This document shows, piece after piece, positions 23,384 through 32,107 of a stretch of 35,153 nucleotides of DNA. The DNA comes from JAWXCB01 sp034440455 (lineage in GTDB: Bacteria; Bacteroidota; Bacteroidia; Chitinophagales; CAIOSU01): NCBI GenBank assembly GCA_034440455.1, contig JAWXCB010000060.1:1-35153 (forward strand), in the 5' to 3' direction. The notes below the pieces were generated by a model. It was not told the DNA's origin and ran no database searches. It saw only the letters and a list, made by a program, of their open reading frames with translations. A program made the position numbers and the translations under genes. Each line of letters opens with the position of its first letter. Positions within the stretch are counted from its first letter, which is position 1.

Positions 23384-25348
23384 TCAGGCCACAATTTTTG
23401 CAAAAGAACTTACCTTCTGAATATCAGTGGGCAAGCCAATCACGAGCATTTCATCTTCAGTAATGAGCACAGTAGATGCGGGAGGATTATGAATGTATTC
23501 GCCCTGCCGCAAAATAGCGATGGCGGTGACTCCGAATTTTTTGCGGAGCATGATTTCTTCAATTGAAAGCCCTACCCATTTTGAGTCTTCTTTGATTTTC
23601 AACCGCGCCACATCCATCACGGAAAGAAACGGCATTTGTCCCGTGCTGTGCGAATCGGAAAGCCTGCGCAGCATCTCATAGTTTTCATTGCGGATTTCAT
23701 GCACTGTTTTTTCGATGTCGCTGTCGGGCACGAGATAATATTTCAACACGCGCGTGAAAATTTCAATCGAGGTTTCAAACTCTTCGGGAATCACTTCATC
23801 CGCGCCCAACTTCCGCAGCTCTTCCACATCATTCATAAACCGCGTGCGCACAATGAGCCGCACTTTGCTGCTTGCCTTGCGAATGGCGGAGACAATCATC
23901 TCGGTGGCGACAGGGTCATGCGTTGCAACAATTGCAATACGCGCTACATCTACGTTTGCCTTGTGCAGCACTTCTGCGTTTGTGGCATCTCCATAAATAA
24001 AACTCTCGCGCTTCATCTTTTCCTTGCGATAGGTTTCAGGATTGAAATCAATTATCACGTAGGGAATCTCCGCGACCTTTGCCGCGCGCGCCACATTTCT
24101 GCCATTGGTGCCAAAGCCTACAATCACCAGATGGTCGCGCAATTCGTGATGATGTTCCTTCTTATGTTGTCCCAGTTCTTCTGCATCAGCAACAGCAGGA
24201 ACAGTTGTGAATCGCGCGGCAATACGCGGAGCTAATTGAATGATGAAAGGTGAAAGCCCCATTGAAATCACTGATACTGCAAGGAAAATCTGTCGAAGTT
24301 CATTATCAAGCAATTTGAATTCCATGCCCTGTTGCGCGAGCACAAATGCAAACTCGCCCACTTGGCATAGCGCCAAAGCTGTTATCACCACAGAGCGTCC
24401 CGGTAGTTTAAGGAATGCGCCTACGAGCAATACGACAAGGAATTTGAACACCATCACCGCGACAGTTATTCCGAGAATTTTAAATGGCTGATGAATAAAA
24501 AATGAAAGGTCGAGCAACATGCCTACCGAGATGAAGAAGATGCTTGTGAAGATTTTTTTCAGCGGGAGAATGTTGCTCATCGCCTCGAGGCTGAATTCCG
24601 ATTCGGAAATAACCAGACCTGCGAGAAACGCGCCCAGCGCCAGCGACAAGCCGATGCTGTGCGTAATCATTGCCGTAACAAAGCACATCACGATGATGAA
24701 CAGCAGAAACAATTCGCGGTTGCGCGTATGCACCACATTGTGAATGAGGCGCGGCACAAATTTGCGCGAAGCAACGATGACCACTGCCACCACAAGAATT
24801 CCCGCTAACAAATTCAGCACATCAATAATGCGGAAAGGTCGCCCTGAAATCCACGGCAGCACGAGCATGAGCGGCACGATGGCAATATCCTGAAAGATGA
24901 GAATGGAAAGTGAAACCCGCCCGTGAAAAGATTCAATCTGATTTGTTTCCTGAAAAAGCTGCATTACGATGGCGGTGCTGCTCAGGCTGAATAAAAAGCC
25001 GATGAATAACGCCTGATTCCATGCGTTGCCCGTGAACATCGAAAGCACGAAAAAGACAATGATAGTGAGCGCCATCTGAATAGTGCCGCCTAAAAAAATG
25101 AACCTGCGTGAGGTAATCATTTTCTCTAAAGAGAATTCGATACCGATGGTGAACAGCAGCAGCAGTACGCCCACTTCCGCGAGCATCTGCACCGCCTCAG
25201 GCGAGCCGACCAACGCAAGTCCATGCGGACCAGCTAACATTCCTGCCACAAGAAATGCTACGATAGTCGGCAACTTCAGGCGCAGGCAGATGTACAGCAC
25301 AAATGCGGCAATGGCAAGCACCACCGTAATGTCGAGCATGATATTCAT
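23384..25348 (-). CDS. CPA2-family cation:proton antiporter with C-terminal RCK domains
   Basis: Residues 1-385 form the antiporter membrane domain, with about 12 hydrophobic helices and the family's G-I-E-F-S-L-E stretch near residue 69. A Rossmann RCK_N domain follows at about 399-515 (V-G-F-G-T-N-G-R for the nucleotide, then G-D-A-T), and an RCK_C/TrkA_C domain at about 570-652. The protein exchanges K+ or Na+ for protons across the inner membrane, gated by cytosolic nucleotides or ions. This is the layout of KefB/KefC-like and related Bacteroidota antiporters; ion specificity cannot be read from the sequence. Length 654 and ATG at 25346-25348 are both normal. It appears monocistronic, with the tRNA-Glu terminator beyond its 3' end. 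Confidence 0.9.
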   Translation of the reverse strand: MNIMLDITVVLAIAAFVLYICLRLKLPTIVAFLVAGMLAGPHGLALVGSPEAVQMLAEVGVLLLLFTIGIEFSLEKMITSRRFIFLGGTIQMALTIIVFFVLSMFTGNAWNQALFIGFLFSLSSTAIVMQLFQETNQIESFHGRVSLSILIFQDIAIVPLMLVLPWISGRPFRIIDVLNLLAGILVVAVVIVASRKFVPRLIHNVVHTRNRELFLLFIIVMCFVTAMITHSIGLSLALGAFLAGLVISESEFSLEAMSNILPLKKIFTSIFFISVGMLLDLSFFIHQPFKILGITVAVMVFKFLVVLLVGAFLKLPGRSVVITALALCQVGEFAFVLAQQGMEFKLLDNELRQIFLAVSVISMGLSPFIIQLAPRIAARFTTVPAVADAEELGQHKKEHHHELRDHLVIVGFGTNGRNVARAAKVAEIPYVIIDFNPETYRKEKMKRESFIYGDATNAEVLHKANVDVARIAIVATHDPVATEMIVSAIRKASSKVRLIVRTRFMNDVEELRKLGADEVIPEEFETSIEIFTRVLKYYLVPDSDIEKTVHEIRNENYEMLRRLSDSHSTGQMPFLSVMDVARLKIKEDSKWVGLSIEEIMLRKKFGVTAIAILRQGEYIHNPPASTVLITEDEMLVIGLPTDIQKVSSFAKIVA

Positions 25349-25460
25349 GGGGCTATTCTTCGTTGCGTAAAATCAGCGGCAAGTTGCGACTTGTTAATGA
25401 AATAAAAAACGCTGCTTTGTTTAATAATGAAAATAATTTACAATTCATTTGCTCGCGCTT

Positions 25461-25479
25461 CCGCGAATACTGTTCGCGG
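25461..25479 (-). other. Hairpin after the small outer-membrane protein gene
   Basis: CCGCGAA and TTCGCGG flank a 5-nt loop, beginning a few bases after the TAA stop at 25484-25486. No U-run follows on the minus strand, so a stabilising or weakly terminating role is all that can be suggested. The rest of the 135-nt gap to the antiporter is AT-rich and featureless. Confidence 0.4.
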
Positions 25480-25483
25480 GGTC

Positions 25484-26110
25484 TTACAACCCGATTCCGA
25501 AGCCGAAACTTAGAGCCGGCTGCCGCGTGGGGTACAAGAGGTTTGTCGTAATGTTAATGGAGGCGAGAATCGTGAAGTATGCTCTATCGCCTATCGGAAT
25601 ATTATAACCGGCTCCGGCAAAAGCATTGTGAAAAGTTTCGCGAATCTCTCCGATGGGAAGACCGGTGCTTCCATCTATGAAGGCTACTTCAGCATTGAGC
25701 GGCATATATTCTATCTGCACGAATAATTCTTCCCATACAAAAACACGCGGAAAAACTCTGCCGCCAAAAATATTCGTCTTATTCAAGTCTTGCCACGGTG
25801 GTTGGTAGAGGTCTTTGTAGTTGAGGTATTGATAAATGAAGCCCGCTCCCAGCGCAAAGCGTTTGTGAAAACGATACGCCACTACAGGTGAAACATCTAC
25901 ATAAACCACATTCCCGAAACTCGCTCCAAAAAATCCGCCTACCGAAAGATTATTGGGATCGAATTTTCTGTCAGGATTGGGAGCCTTTTTTTCTTTTTTT
26001 GTTTCCGTTTTCGGCTTCTTCTTTAAATCCTCATCTTCATAGTCATACTGTGCGAACAGCGCATTTGAGGCAAGTAAGAAGCATGCAAGAAATAAGAAAG
26101 TGCTTTTCAT
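25484..26110 (-). CDS. Small outer-membrane beta-barrel protein, function unknown
   Basis: The 208-residue product starts at ATG 26108-26110; the TTG one codon upstream is less likely. A signal peptide ending L-F-A-Q near residue 21 is followed by an acidic patch and a Lys/Glu/Pro-rich linker (about 28-52). From about residue 56, alternating hydrophobic/aromatic strands separated by short turns (V-G-G-F-F-G-A-S-F-G, G-A-G-F-I-Y-Q-Y) run to a C-terminus ending F-G-F-G-I-G-L, consistent with an 8-strand outer-membrane barrel. The partner and function are not recognisable. It has its own promoter box at 26140-26147 and is followed by a hairpin. Confidence 0.75.
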   Translation of the reverse strand: MKSTFLFLACFLLASNALFAQYDYEDEDLKKKPKTETKKEKKAPNPDRKFDPNNLSVGGFFGASFGNVVYVDVSPVVAYRFHKRFALGAGFIYQYLNYKDLYQPPWQDLNKTNIFGGRVFPRVFVWEELFVQIEYMPLNAEVAFIDGSTGLPIGEIRETFHNAFAGAGYNIPIGDRAYFTILASINITTNLLYPTRQPALSFGFGIGL

Positions 26111-26139
26111 CAAGAGTTTTGCTTAAACAAAATTGCAGC

Positions 26140-26147
26140 CAAATTTA
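26140..26147 (-). promoter_or_regulatory. Promoter of the small outer-membrane protein
   Basis: The minus strand reads TAAATTTG, an exact -7 consensus match, about 30 nt before the ATG. A TTG lies 18 nt upstream of it and could serve as the -33 element, close to the spacing known for Flavobacterium promoters. Confidence 0.6.
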
Positions 26148-26183
26148 GCGTAGGTTTTTAACAAGCAAGTTCAAACATTGAAA

Positions 26184-27251
26184 TTATAAACGCGGGCATG
26201 GTATCATGCGGGGACCGCCCTTGTCGCGCTGCCCGGTGTAAACCACCGATATTTCAAACCCGCCATTGTTGTTGCTCGCATTTTGCAGCGAGGAAACATT
26301 CACATCATAGTTCATGATGATGCGCAGTGTTTTGTATTGGAAGCCCACCATAGGCGCGATGGCATCTTTCGGGCGACCTGCCGCGCCCACGAAAACAATG
26401 CTGCCCTTAAATTTTCCTTCATTGAGGAAGGTGAAACCTGCAAGCAAATCAAGAATATACTCTTGCGCTTTCTGCTGATACATCCACATGAAGCCGGGTT
26501 CCAGATGTACACGGTCGGAAATTTTTGTGTAAGCAATCACATTCACCAACGGGCGCATACCAAGGCGGTTATCCCGCCCGGGGAAACTTTCTTTCGGCTT
26601 GTTCAGATGGAACAATGAAAGTCCTGTTGATACATTGAATTTCTTGCTGTGTACATAGGTGAAATGTGTTCCCGCAGATAAATCAATGAAGCGAAGCGCA
26701 TCTTCATCAGCAGGCTCTGTGCTTCCAACTCCCTGATCGAAAAACAAATTATTCGGGTCCCACTGGTCGTTGAAATGAAGTTTTCCGTAGTCAATGCTTT
26801 TTGCAACATAGCCAATACCGATGCCTGCGGAGAGAATATATTTTCCTGAAATGCCAAACGCTTTGTGATAAGCGGCAGATGCTTGAAATTTATTCACCTT
26901 CAATTCGCCATCGCCAGAGCGGTCGTTTAAAATCACTAAGCCGACACCAAGCCAGTCTTTGCCGGGTAGCTTGCCGCGCAGCAAAGTCACATCGCCATAG
27001 ATGGCAAACGTGCGGTAGTTAGAAATATTCGGTGAAGTAGCCCAAGGCCACTGGCTTTTGAAATTGCCGCCCACGCGCCAATCGCCATTATAGAAACCCG
27101 TGTTTGATGGACTCGTTGTTAAAGGCGAAGCGAAGAATTGTGTGAAGTGGAGGTCTTGCGCGGAAGACGACAGACGACAGACGACAGTCAACAGTAGAAT
27201 GATGATGATGTTGCGGGTTGCGGGCTGCGGGTTACGAGACAGATGAATCAT
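26184..27251 (-). CDS. PorP/SprF family type IX secretion-associated outer-membrane protein
   Basis: The 355-residue product (from ATG 27249-27251) has a mature start Q-D-L-H-F-T-Q-F-F-A-S-P-L, the classic opening of PorP/SprF proteins, followed by a beta-rich barrel to the end. In this family the barrel partners type B T9SS cargo (SprF with SprB) at the outer membrane. The gene directly upstream encodes exactly such a cargo, so they probably work together. The signal peptide is unusual: its N-region and hydrophobic core are encoded by heptamer repeat arrays (27167-27237). The frame stays open to 27386, but the extra residues are translated repeats; Met46 of that longer frame gives a normal signal peptide with cleavage near S-S-A-Q. 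No Met lies between the signal and the mature domain, so the array-encoded signal must be used. Confidence 0.88.
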   Translation of the reverse strand: MIHLSRNPQPATRNIIIILLLTVVCRLSSSAQDLHFTQFFASPLTTSPSNTGFYNGDWRVGGNFKSQWPWATSPNISNYRTFAIYGDVTLLRGKLPGKDWLGVGLVILNDRSGDGELKVNKFQASAAYHKAFGISGKYILSAGIGIGYVAKSIDYGKLHFNDQWDPNNLFFDQGVGSTEPADEDALRFIDLSAGTHFTYVHSKKFNVSTGLSLFHLNKPKESFPGRDNRLGMRPLVNVIAYTKISDRVHLEPGFMWMYQQKAQEYILDLLAGFTFLNEGKFKGSIVFVGAAGRPKDAIAPMVGFQYKTLRIIMNYDVNVSSLQNASNNNGGFEISVVYTGQRDKGGPRMIPCPRL

Positions 27252-27391
27252 CCCCCTGCAAACGCGCGAAGCAAACGCGCTCCCCCTTCGCACACGCGCA
27301 AGTCTTACGCACAAGGGGGACATTCCAACACTGATGTCTGACGACTGCCGACTGCCGACTTCCATTCGTAATTCGTAATTCCTCATTCGTA
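27167..27391. repeat. Composite of four different heptamer arrays around the PorP gene start
   Basis: Four arrays each hold four 7-bp units. 27167-27194 is ACGACAG x3 plus TCAACAG. 27210-27237 is GTTGCGG x2, GCTGCGG, GTTACGA. 27331-27358 is CTGATGT, CTGACGA, CTGCCGA x2. 27364-27391 is ATTCGTA x2, ATTCCTC, ATTCGTA. The first and third are in inverted orientation to each other (CTGTCGT against CTGMCGA). Between them, 27252-27320 holds a GC-rich imperfect fold with CCCCCTT/AAGGGGG arms and a 13-nt near-repeat starting GCAAACGCGC. The first two arrays are inside the PorP coding region; the last abuts the stop codon of the upstream gene. Confidence 0.8.
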
Positions 27392-27392
27392 A

Positions 27393-30300
27393 TTATCTAA
27401 TCAATGTAATGTTTCCTTTTCTCACACCCGTATCTTGTCCGTCTTGAAAAGTTGCTTGCAGCGTATAGACATACACATCCATTTCCTGCTTTTCGTTTTT
27501 GTAAGTTCCGTTCCAGCCTTTTGTTTGAATGCACTTTTCAATTTCATTGCACACGATAGCGATGTCGTCTGTTTCAAACACTAATTCGCCCCAGCGGTTG
27601 TAGATTTTAAATTCCAATTCAGTAACACCAAGCCCGCGCAGAAAAAGCACATCGTTCATTCCATCGCCATTCGGAGAAAAAGCATTCGGCACGTCAATCA
27701 CGCCCATAAAGTCAATGCGCAACTGTTTGCAGTAGGTGCTGTCGCAGCCGTTTGAATCGGTTACGGTGATGCAGGGATTGTAAACTCCGCGTTCTGTATA
27801 TGCGTGAATCACTGAATCGGGAAGGTCAGAGGTTGTGCCATCCTCAAAGTTCCACAGGTAAACGCCCGGTGAGCTTTCATTTAAAAACAGAATGTCTTCA
27901 TCCAAAGCATACGTTGAATCGCTGGTGGTGAAAAAGGCTGTTGGTCTGTCAAACACAGTGAACGAGCCTGTTGCTGTGCTGCTATCATTGCACGTGAGTG
28001 GATTATAGGCAGTGAGCGTGAGTGAATAATTTCCTGTTGCGAGTTCGCCAAATGTCGGGATGGAATCAGTTGATGTTGTGCCATCCCAAAATGTCCATTC
28101 ATAGCTTGTGGCGTTGATACTGCTGTTGGTGATAGAAAGTTCATGAGGCGGACAGCCATTTGCCGCTTCAAAAAGCGCTACAACATTATTTGGTTGGAAA
28201 ATCAGTTGCGCGGAAGTATCGGTTGCATTACACGCATTCGGGTTTGATGCGACAAGTGTGATAGTGAATGAATCGGGAGTCGTATAAATGTGCGTTGGAT
28301 TTTCTAATGTGGAAGTTGTGCCATCGCCAAAATCCCAGAGCAGCGAAGTGTAGTTCGTGCTCAGGTTCGTAAGGCTGATAACGAATGAATCACATTCAAA
28401 CGCAAGCGTGTCAATTGTGAATGCCGTTGTAACGCGGTCGTCTGATACGCGCACGGTTGCCGTTGTCGAATCTATGATATTGCACGATGCAGAATCAATA
28501 ATCACAAGCTGAATCGTGAATGTTCCCGTGTCTTGATAAGTGTGCGAAGGATTTTCATCCGAAGAAACATTGCCCTCGCCAAAATTCCAATCATAGATTA
28601 CTCCACCCACGCTGCTATTCATAAAATCAACCGTGAGCGGCACACAACCAAATGAATCAGGCACAATAATTCCCGCGTCAATCAACGGTTGCAAAGTAAT
28701 TTCCTGCACAAGCGTATCTATTCCATTGCAGCTCGCAGTGTTCGTAACAACAAGCGAAACATTGTATGTTCCGGGGTTCACATATTCATGCAAAGGAGAA
28801 ACAAGCGTAGAGGTTGTGCCATCGCCAAAATTCCAAAAGAAGTTTACTGCATTAATACTCGTGCTGTTGAACTGCACGATGAACGAATCGCAGTTGCTGA
28901 TAATCACGGGCGTGAATTGCGCGGACACGCTGTCATTGCGCACACGAATGGGAATGGTGGAAGTATCGCTGAAGATGATATTATCACACGAGGTAGAATC
29001 AATGCCAATCAGCGTGACGATGTACGTGCCTGTATCGCTAAAAGTATAAGTAGGAGAAGCAAGCGTAGAAGTATCGCCTGTGCCAAAATCCCACAAATAA
29101 TCTTTTGCATTCAGCGCATTGCCATTGAAGGTGACGGTGAGCGGCACACAGCCAACAGTTGCCGGACTTGCTGAAACGCTCACATCCACGCCAATCAATT
29201 CAAAGCGGAATTTGATTAATCCTTCGTTGCAGTTCAGGCTGTTGTTGGTGCGCGACCAAACGCCCGGTGTTGTAGGAAAATTATCGAAGCTCCCGCATCC
29301 GGCACACACCGCCTGATACATAATGCCGTTTTTATCAAACCTGCTTGTACCGCCATCAACATGGTCTTCTACGCTGGGGCTGCCGAAGTAAGTGGCGTAA
29401 GCAAGCGAAGACGCATCACGCGAAAGTACCATGAAATAAAAATCGCTGCCGTCAGTGGAGGGTTGATAGGCATCATTCGTAATTGGAAGCCCGAAGGTGC
29501 TGCTTGCGGGAGGAGAATTATTGATGAGCGAAATCAGCCCCGGTCCGCCCCAACCAGAAATGTAGATGTTGCGGCAGTTGTCAACGAGAAATGCTGTGGG
29601 CGAAATATCAGGGTCGCCATCGCCTCTGCCGAATACCGTTGAAAGCGTAATGGAAGAAAGATTCGGTGTGAGCGCGGTGAGAAACTGTCCGCTATTTGGA
29701 TTGCTGTAAACTCCGGGCGACACGGGATAATTTCCTTCCGTCAATCCGATGATATAGATTTTTCCGCTGCCGTCATTATCAATAAAATAGCTTTGGTCAT
29801 AAGCGTTTGTGCCGATAAAGGTTGCGCTGAGAAGGGCATTCCCGCTTGCGCTGATTTGCGCCACGAAACCATCTGCGCTGCCGCCAAGATATGCAGGATT
29901 CACGCTGCCTGTGGTTGCTGGGAAATTTGCGCTTGTCGTGCCACCGCTCACATACACATTGCTTGTTGCATCATCCACCACTAAGTTGTAGCCCGCATCG
30001 CTGCCGCTGCCGCCAAGGTAGGATGACCACACTAATGTTTGCAGCGTGGCATTAAACTTAAACACCACCGCTTCCTGCCCGCCACGCGATGTTCCCTGAA
30101 ACACGCTTGTTGTTATCGGAAAATTGGTTGACATGGTGGACGAAACGCCATAGATATTTCCCGCTGCGTCCACCACTACTTCCCCGCGAAACTGGTCGCC
30201 ATAATTATAGTAGAGCGGATGCGCTACTGTTTGGTCGTCATTCAATCCGTCATTGTTGCTGCCGCCAAGAAACGTAGAGCCGATTAATGCTGCGCCCTGC

Positions 30301-31472
30301 GCATTCAGCTTTGTTACAAAAATGTCGGTGCCGCTTACAAAGTTTTGTCCGTTGCTGGGATAAATCACCTGCGTTCCGAAATTGAACGTGCGATCATAAG
30401 CGCCACTGGTGGTGGGAAAATCAGCAGAGCTTGTTTCGCCAATCACAACTAACTCGTTTTGGTCGTCAACCACGATGCTGCTTGGATTTTCGCTCTCCAC
30501 GCCACCGAGATAAGTAGAGTAAATCAAATTTGCTCCCGCTGAATCAAACTTTGTGATGCTCACATCCCAGTCGCCATTGAAGATGCGGTCATACGCGCCA
30601 ACAGTTGTGGGATAGCCGACATCCTGCACGATGCCGCCAGCATAAAGATTTCCATCATTATCATAAGTAGCAGTGAAGCCGAAGTTGTCAGCCTGCGAGC
30701 CGGTGTAAGTTGAAAAAATTAATGTCGGGTCAATCACCAATTCAAAGTCAGGATTGTATCCGTTGGGAAATTGAAACGAAACAGTATTCCCATTTAATGC
30801 AAAGCGGCAATCAACCGTAATTTCTTTTCCATTGATGATTTGATACGCATGAAGTTTTTCCTCACGAATAAAATTCACCGAAGTGGAATAATGCAGCGCA
30901 TTATTTTTCACCGAAAGATGTTCAACGCCTTCGTAGCGCAACTTGATTTGCGCAACATCGGCATGAGGCGCGATAAAAAACACATACTCCAAATGTCCGC
31001 TGTCGGCTTTGTATTGCAGGTTGATGCCGGTGTAAATATTTTCATATTGCACCGCCTTGTACACGCGCGCGTGTGCAGCCCACTTTGCAGGGTCGTTGCC
31101 AAGAAAATAATTTTCATAATGCTTGTAGCCCTGCAATCCTGTTGCGTTCACTTGCGCGTTGCTGTTTTCAAAATGCACGTTGAACGCATGGTGCTTTCTG
31201 CGCCCCTCAGCGGGAACGGCAGCGTGATGCCTGTGGGCATCAATTGGTTCAGAGAGCGAAAAAGTGAGTTTATTGTTCTCAAAAAAAACTGCGCCCGCAG
31301 TGAGCCGCAATCTATAAAGCACATTGGCATTCCACTGTCCTTTGTTTTCAGAAAATTGCGGAGCATTATTACTTTTAATATCAGCAGCCGGAATTCCGTG
31401 CGCAAACACGCTGCCCGAATAAAGAGCAAGCACTACTGCGCACACAGCGATTTTAAACAGAGGTAAACGCAT
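27393..31472 (-). CDS. T9SS type B surface protein: DUF7948-like/SBBP propeller, six PKD-like domains, gliding-associated C-terminus
   Basis: The 1359-residue protein has a signal peptide ending V-F-A-H near residue 25, then an E-N-K-G-Q-W start typical of the DUF7948-type N-terminal domain (about 35-245). SBBP beta-propeller repeats follow (about 246-750; recurring Y-S-T-Y-L-G-G, G-S-G-S-D-A-G-Y, P-T-T-x-G). About 759-1250 holds six PKD-like domains, each with a W-D-F-G-D-G-T-T-S-T type core. The C-terminal type B sorting domain (about 1254-1359) opens P-N-A-F-S-P-N-G-D-G and contains Y-N-R-W-G-E-L-V-F. Type B cargo is carried to the surface by T9SS with a PorP/SprF partner, encoded immediately downstream. 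Adhesion or gliding is the likely role. ATG is at 31470-31472; no exact promoter box is seen. Confidence 0.92.
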   Translation of the reverse strand: MRLPLFKIAVCAVVLALYSGSVFAHGIPAADIKSNNAPQFSENKGQWNANVLYRLRLTAGAVFFENNKLTFSLSEPIDAHRHHAAVPAEGRRKHHAFNVHFENSNAQVNATGLQGYKHYENYFLGNDPAKWAAHARVYKAVQYENIYTGINLQYKADSGHLEYVFFIAPHADVAQIKLRYEGVEHLSVKNNALHYSTSVNFIREEKLHAYQIINGKEITVDCRFALNGNTVSFQFPNGYNPDFELVIDPTLIFSTYTGSQADNFGFTATYDNDGNLYAGGIVQDVGYPTTVGAYDRIFNGDWDVSITKFDSAGANLIYSTYLGGVESENPSSIVVDDQNELVVIGETSSADFPTTSGAYDRTFNFGTQVIYPSNGQNFVSGTDIFVTKLNAQGAALIGSTFLGGSNNDGLNDDQTVAHPLYYNYGDQFRGEVVVDAAGNIYGVSSTMSTNFPITTSVFQGTSRGGQEAVVFKFNATLQTLVWSSYLGGSGSDAGYNLVVDDATSNVYVSGGTTSANFPATTGSVNPAYLGGSADGFVAQISASGNALLSATFIGTNAYDQSYFIDNDGSGKIYIIGLTEGNYPVSPGVYSNPNSGQFLTALTPNLSSITLSTVFGRGDGDPDISPTAFLVDNCRNIYISGWGGPGLISLINNSPPASSTFGLPITNDAYQPSTDGSDFYFMVLSRDASSLAYATYFGSPSVEDHVDGGTSRFDKNGIMYQAVCAGCGSFDNFPTTPGVWSRTNNSLNCNEGLIKFRFELIGVDVSVSASPATVGCVPLTVTFNGNALNAKDYLWDFGTGDTSTLASPTYTFSDTGTYIVTLIGIDSTSCDNIIFSDTSTIPIRVRNDSVSAQFTPVIISNCDSFIVQFNSTSINAVNFFWNFGDGTTSTLVSPLHEYVNPGTYNVSLVVTNTASCNGIDTLVQEITLQPLIDAGIIVPDSFGCVPLTVDFMNSSVGGVIYDWNFGEGNVSSDENPSHTYQDTGTFTIQLVIIDSASCNIIDSTTATVRVSDDRVTTAFTIDTLAFECDSFVISLTNLSTNYTSLLWDFGDGTTSTLENPTHIYTTPDSFTITLVASNPNACNATDTSAQLIFQPNNVVALFEAANGCPPHELSITNSSINATSYEWTFWDGTTSTDSIPTFGELATGNYSLTLTAYNPLTCNDSSTATGSFTVFDRPTAFFTTSDSTYALDEDILFLNESSPGVYLWNFEDGTTSDLPDSVIHAYTERGVYNPCITVTDSNGCDSTYCKQLRIDFMGVIDVPNAFSPNGDGMNDVLFLRGLGVTELEFKIYNRWGELVFETDDIAIVCNEIEKCIQTKGWNGTYKNEKQEMDVYVYTLQATFQDGQDTGVRKGNITLIR

Positions 31473-31537
31473 ATAAACTAACCTCTAAGCTACTGATAAT
31501 TTGGGAAATGGAAGCGTACCCTAATCACCCGCAATAC

Positions 31538-32101
31538 TCACGTAGAAAAATAAACAATAGGTCCGTAAACCAGAAAACGCACGAAACGCGCAAGCGTAAA
31601 GAACCTGAATTTCCACACAGGAAAATTTAAATAGCCTGCCGCCATACTGATAAGGGCCGAGGGCAACGGAGTGAACATTCCGAAAATGATAATCACACTG
31701 CCGTATTTCAACACCAGCTCGCTGTTTTTTTCAAACCAATTCCCTGTGCTAAGGCGCGGCAGGATTTTGCCGATATAAAAGGAGATATTGATTGCGAGGT
31801 ATGACAGGCATGCGAGCAGGGAGACGGCTCCCATGAACGCGGGAAAGGAAGTGGTGTCTTTGGAATAGAGAATGAAGAAAATTTCAGGCGGCAGTTGTCC
31901 CGGTAATATTTCAAACAGAAAGAAAACTGCATAGAACACCGGCAGGTTCTGGCGGGCAAGGGCAATCAGTTTTTCCAGTTCTTCATGAAAGAAATATTTT
32001 CCGGCAAGAATAAGAGCAATCACCGCGAGCAGGTAAACAACCGTTTTCATCAGGTTTTTCCTGATGAATTCTTTTTTTGAAGGCGCTTCCTGTTGCTGCA
32101 T
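31538..32101 (-). CDS. VTT/DedA-like inner-membrane protein
   Basis: The 187-residue protein has hydrophobic helices at about 19-34, 53-72, 86-112, 135-157 and 164-185. A re-entrant-loop-like segment F-T-P-L-P-S-A-L-I-S-M-A-A-G (143-156) matches the conserved P-x-x-x-x-x-x-x-A-G pattern of the VTT (DedA/SNARE-associated) family, whose members move lipids such as undecaprenyl phosphate or act as membrane transporters. The classical F-x-R-x-x-P-x-x-R motif is replaced by F-G-M-F-T-P-L-P, so it is a divergent member. It starts 6 nt after the L,D-transpeptidase gene and is surely co-transcribed with it, consistent with an envelope role. Confidence 0.7.
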   Translation of the reverse strand: MQQQEAPSKKEFIRKNLMKTVVYLLAVIALILAGKYFFHEELEKLIALARQNLPVFYAVFFLFEILPGQLPPEIFFILYSKDTTSFPAFMGAVSLLACLSYLAINISFYIGKILPRLSTGNWFEKNSELVLKYGSVIIIFGMFTPLPSALISMAAGYLNFPVWKFRFFTLARFVRFLVYGPIVYFST

Positions 32102-32107
32102 CTGTTC

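Noticed and set aside
23218..23403. 61-codon minus-strand frame across tRNA-Glu
   Set aside because: It is antisense to a complete tRNA and its terminator, with no recognisable protein features.
27252..27386. Extended N-terminus of the PorP/SprF protein
   Set aside because: The added 45 residues are translated repeat DNA placed before a normal signal peptide. The later ATG at 27249-27251 fits the family.
27167..27391. Possible CRISPR array
   Set aside because: Units are 7 bp in direct tandem with no spacers, and no cas gene is nearby.
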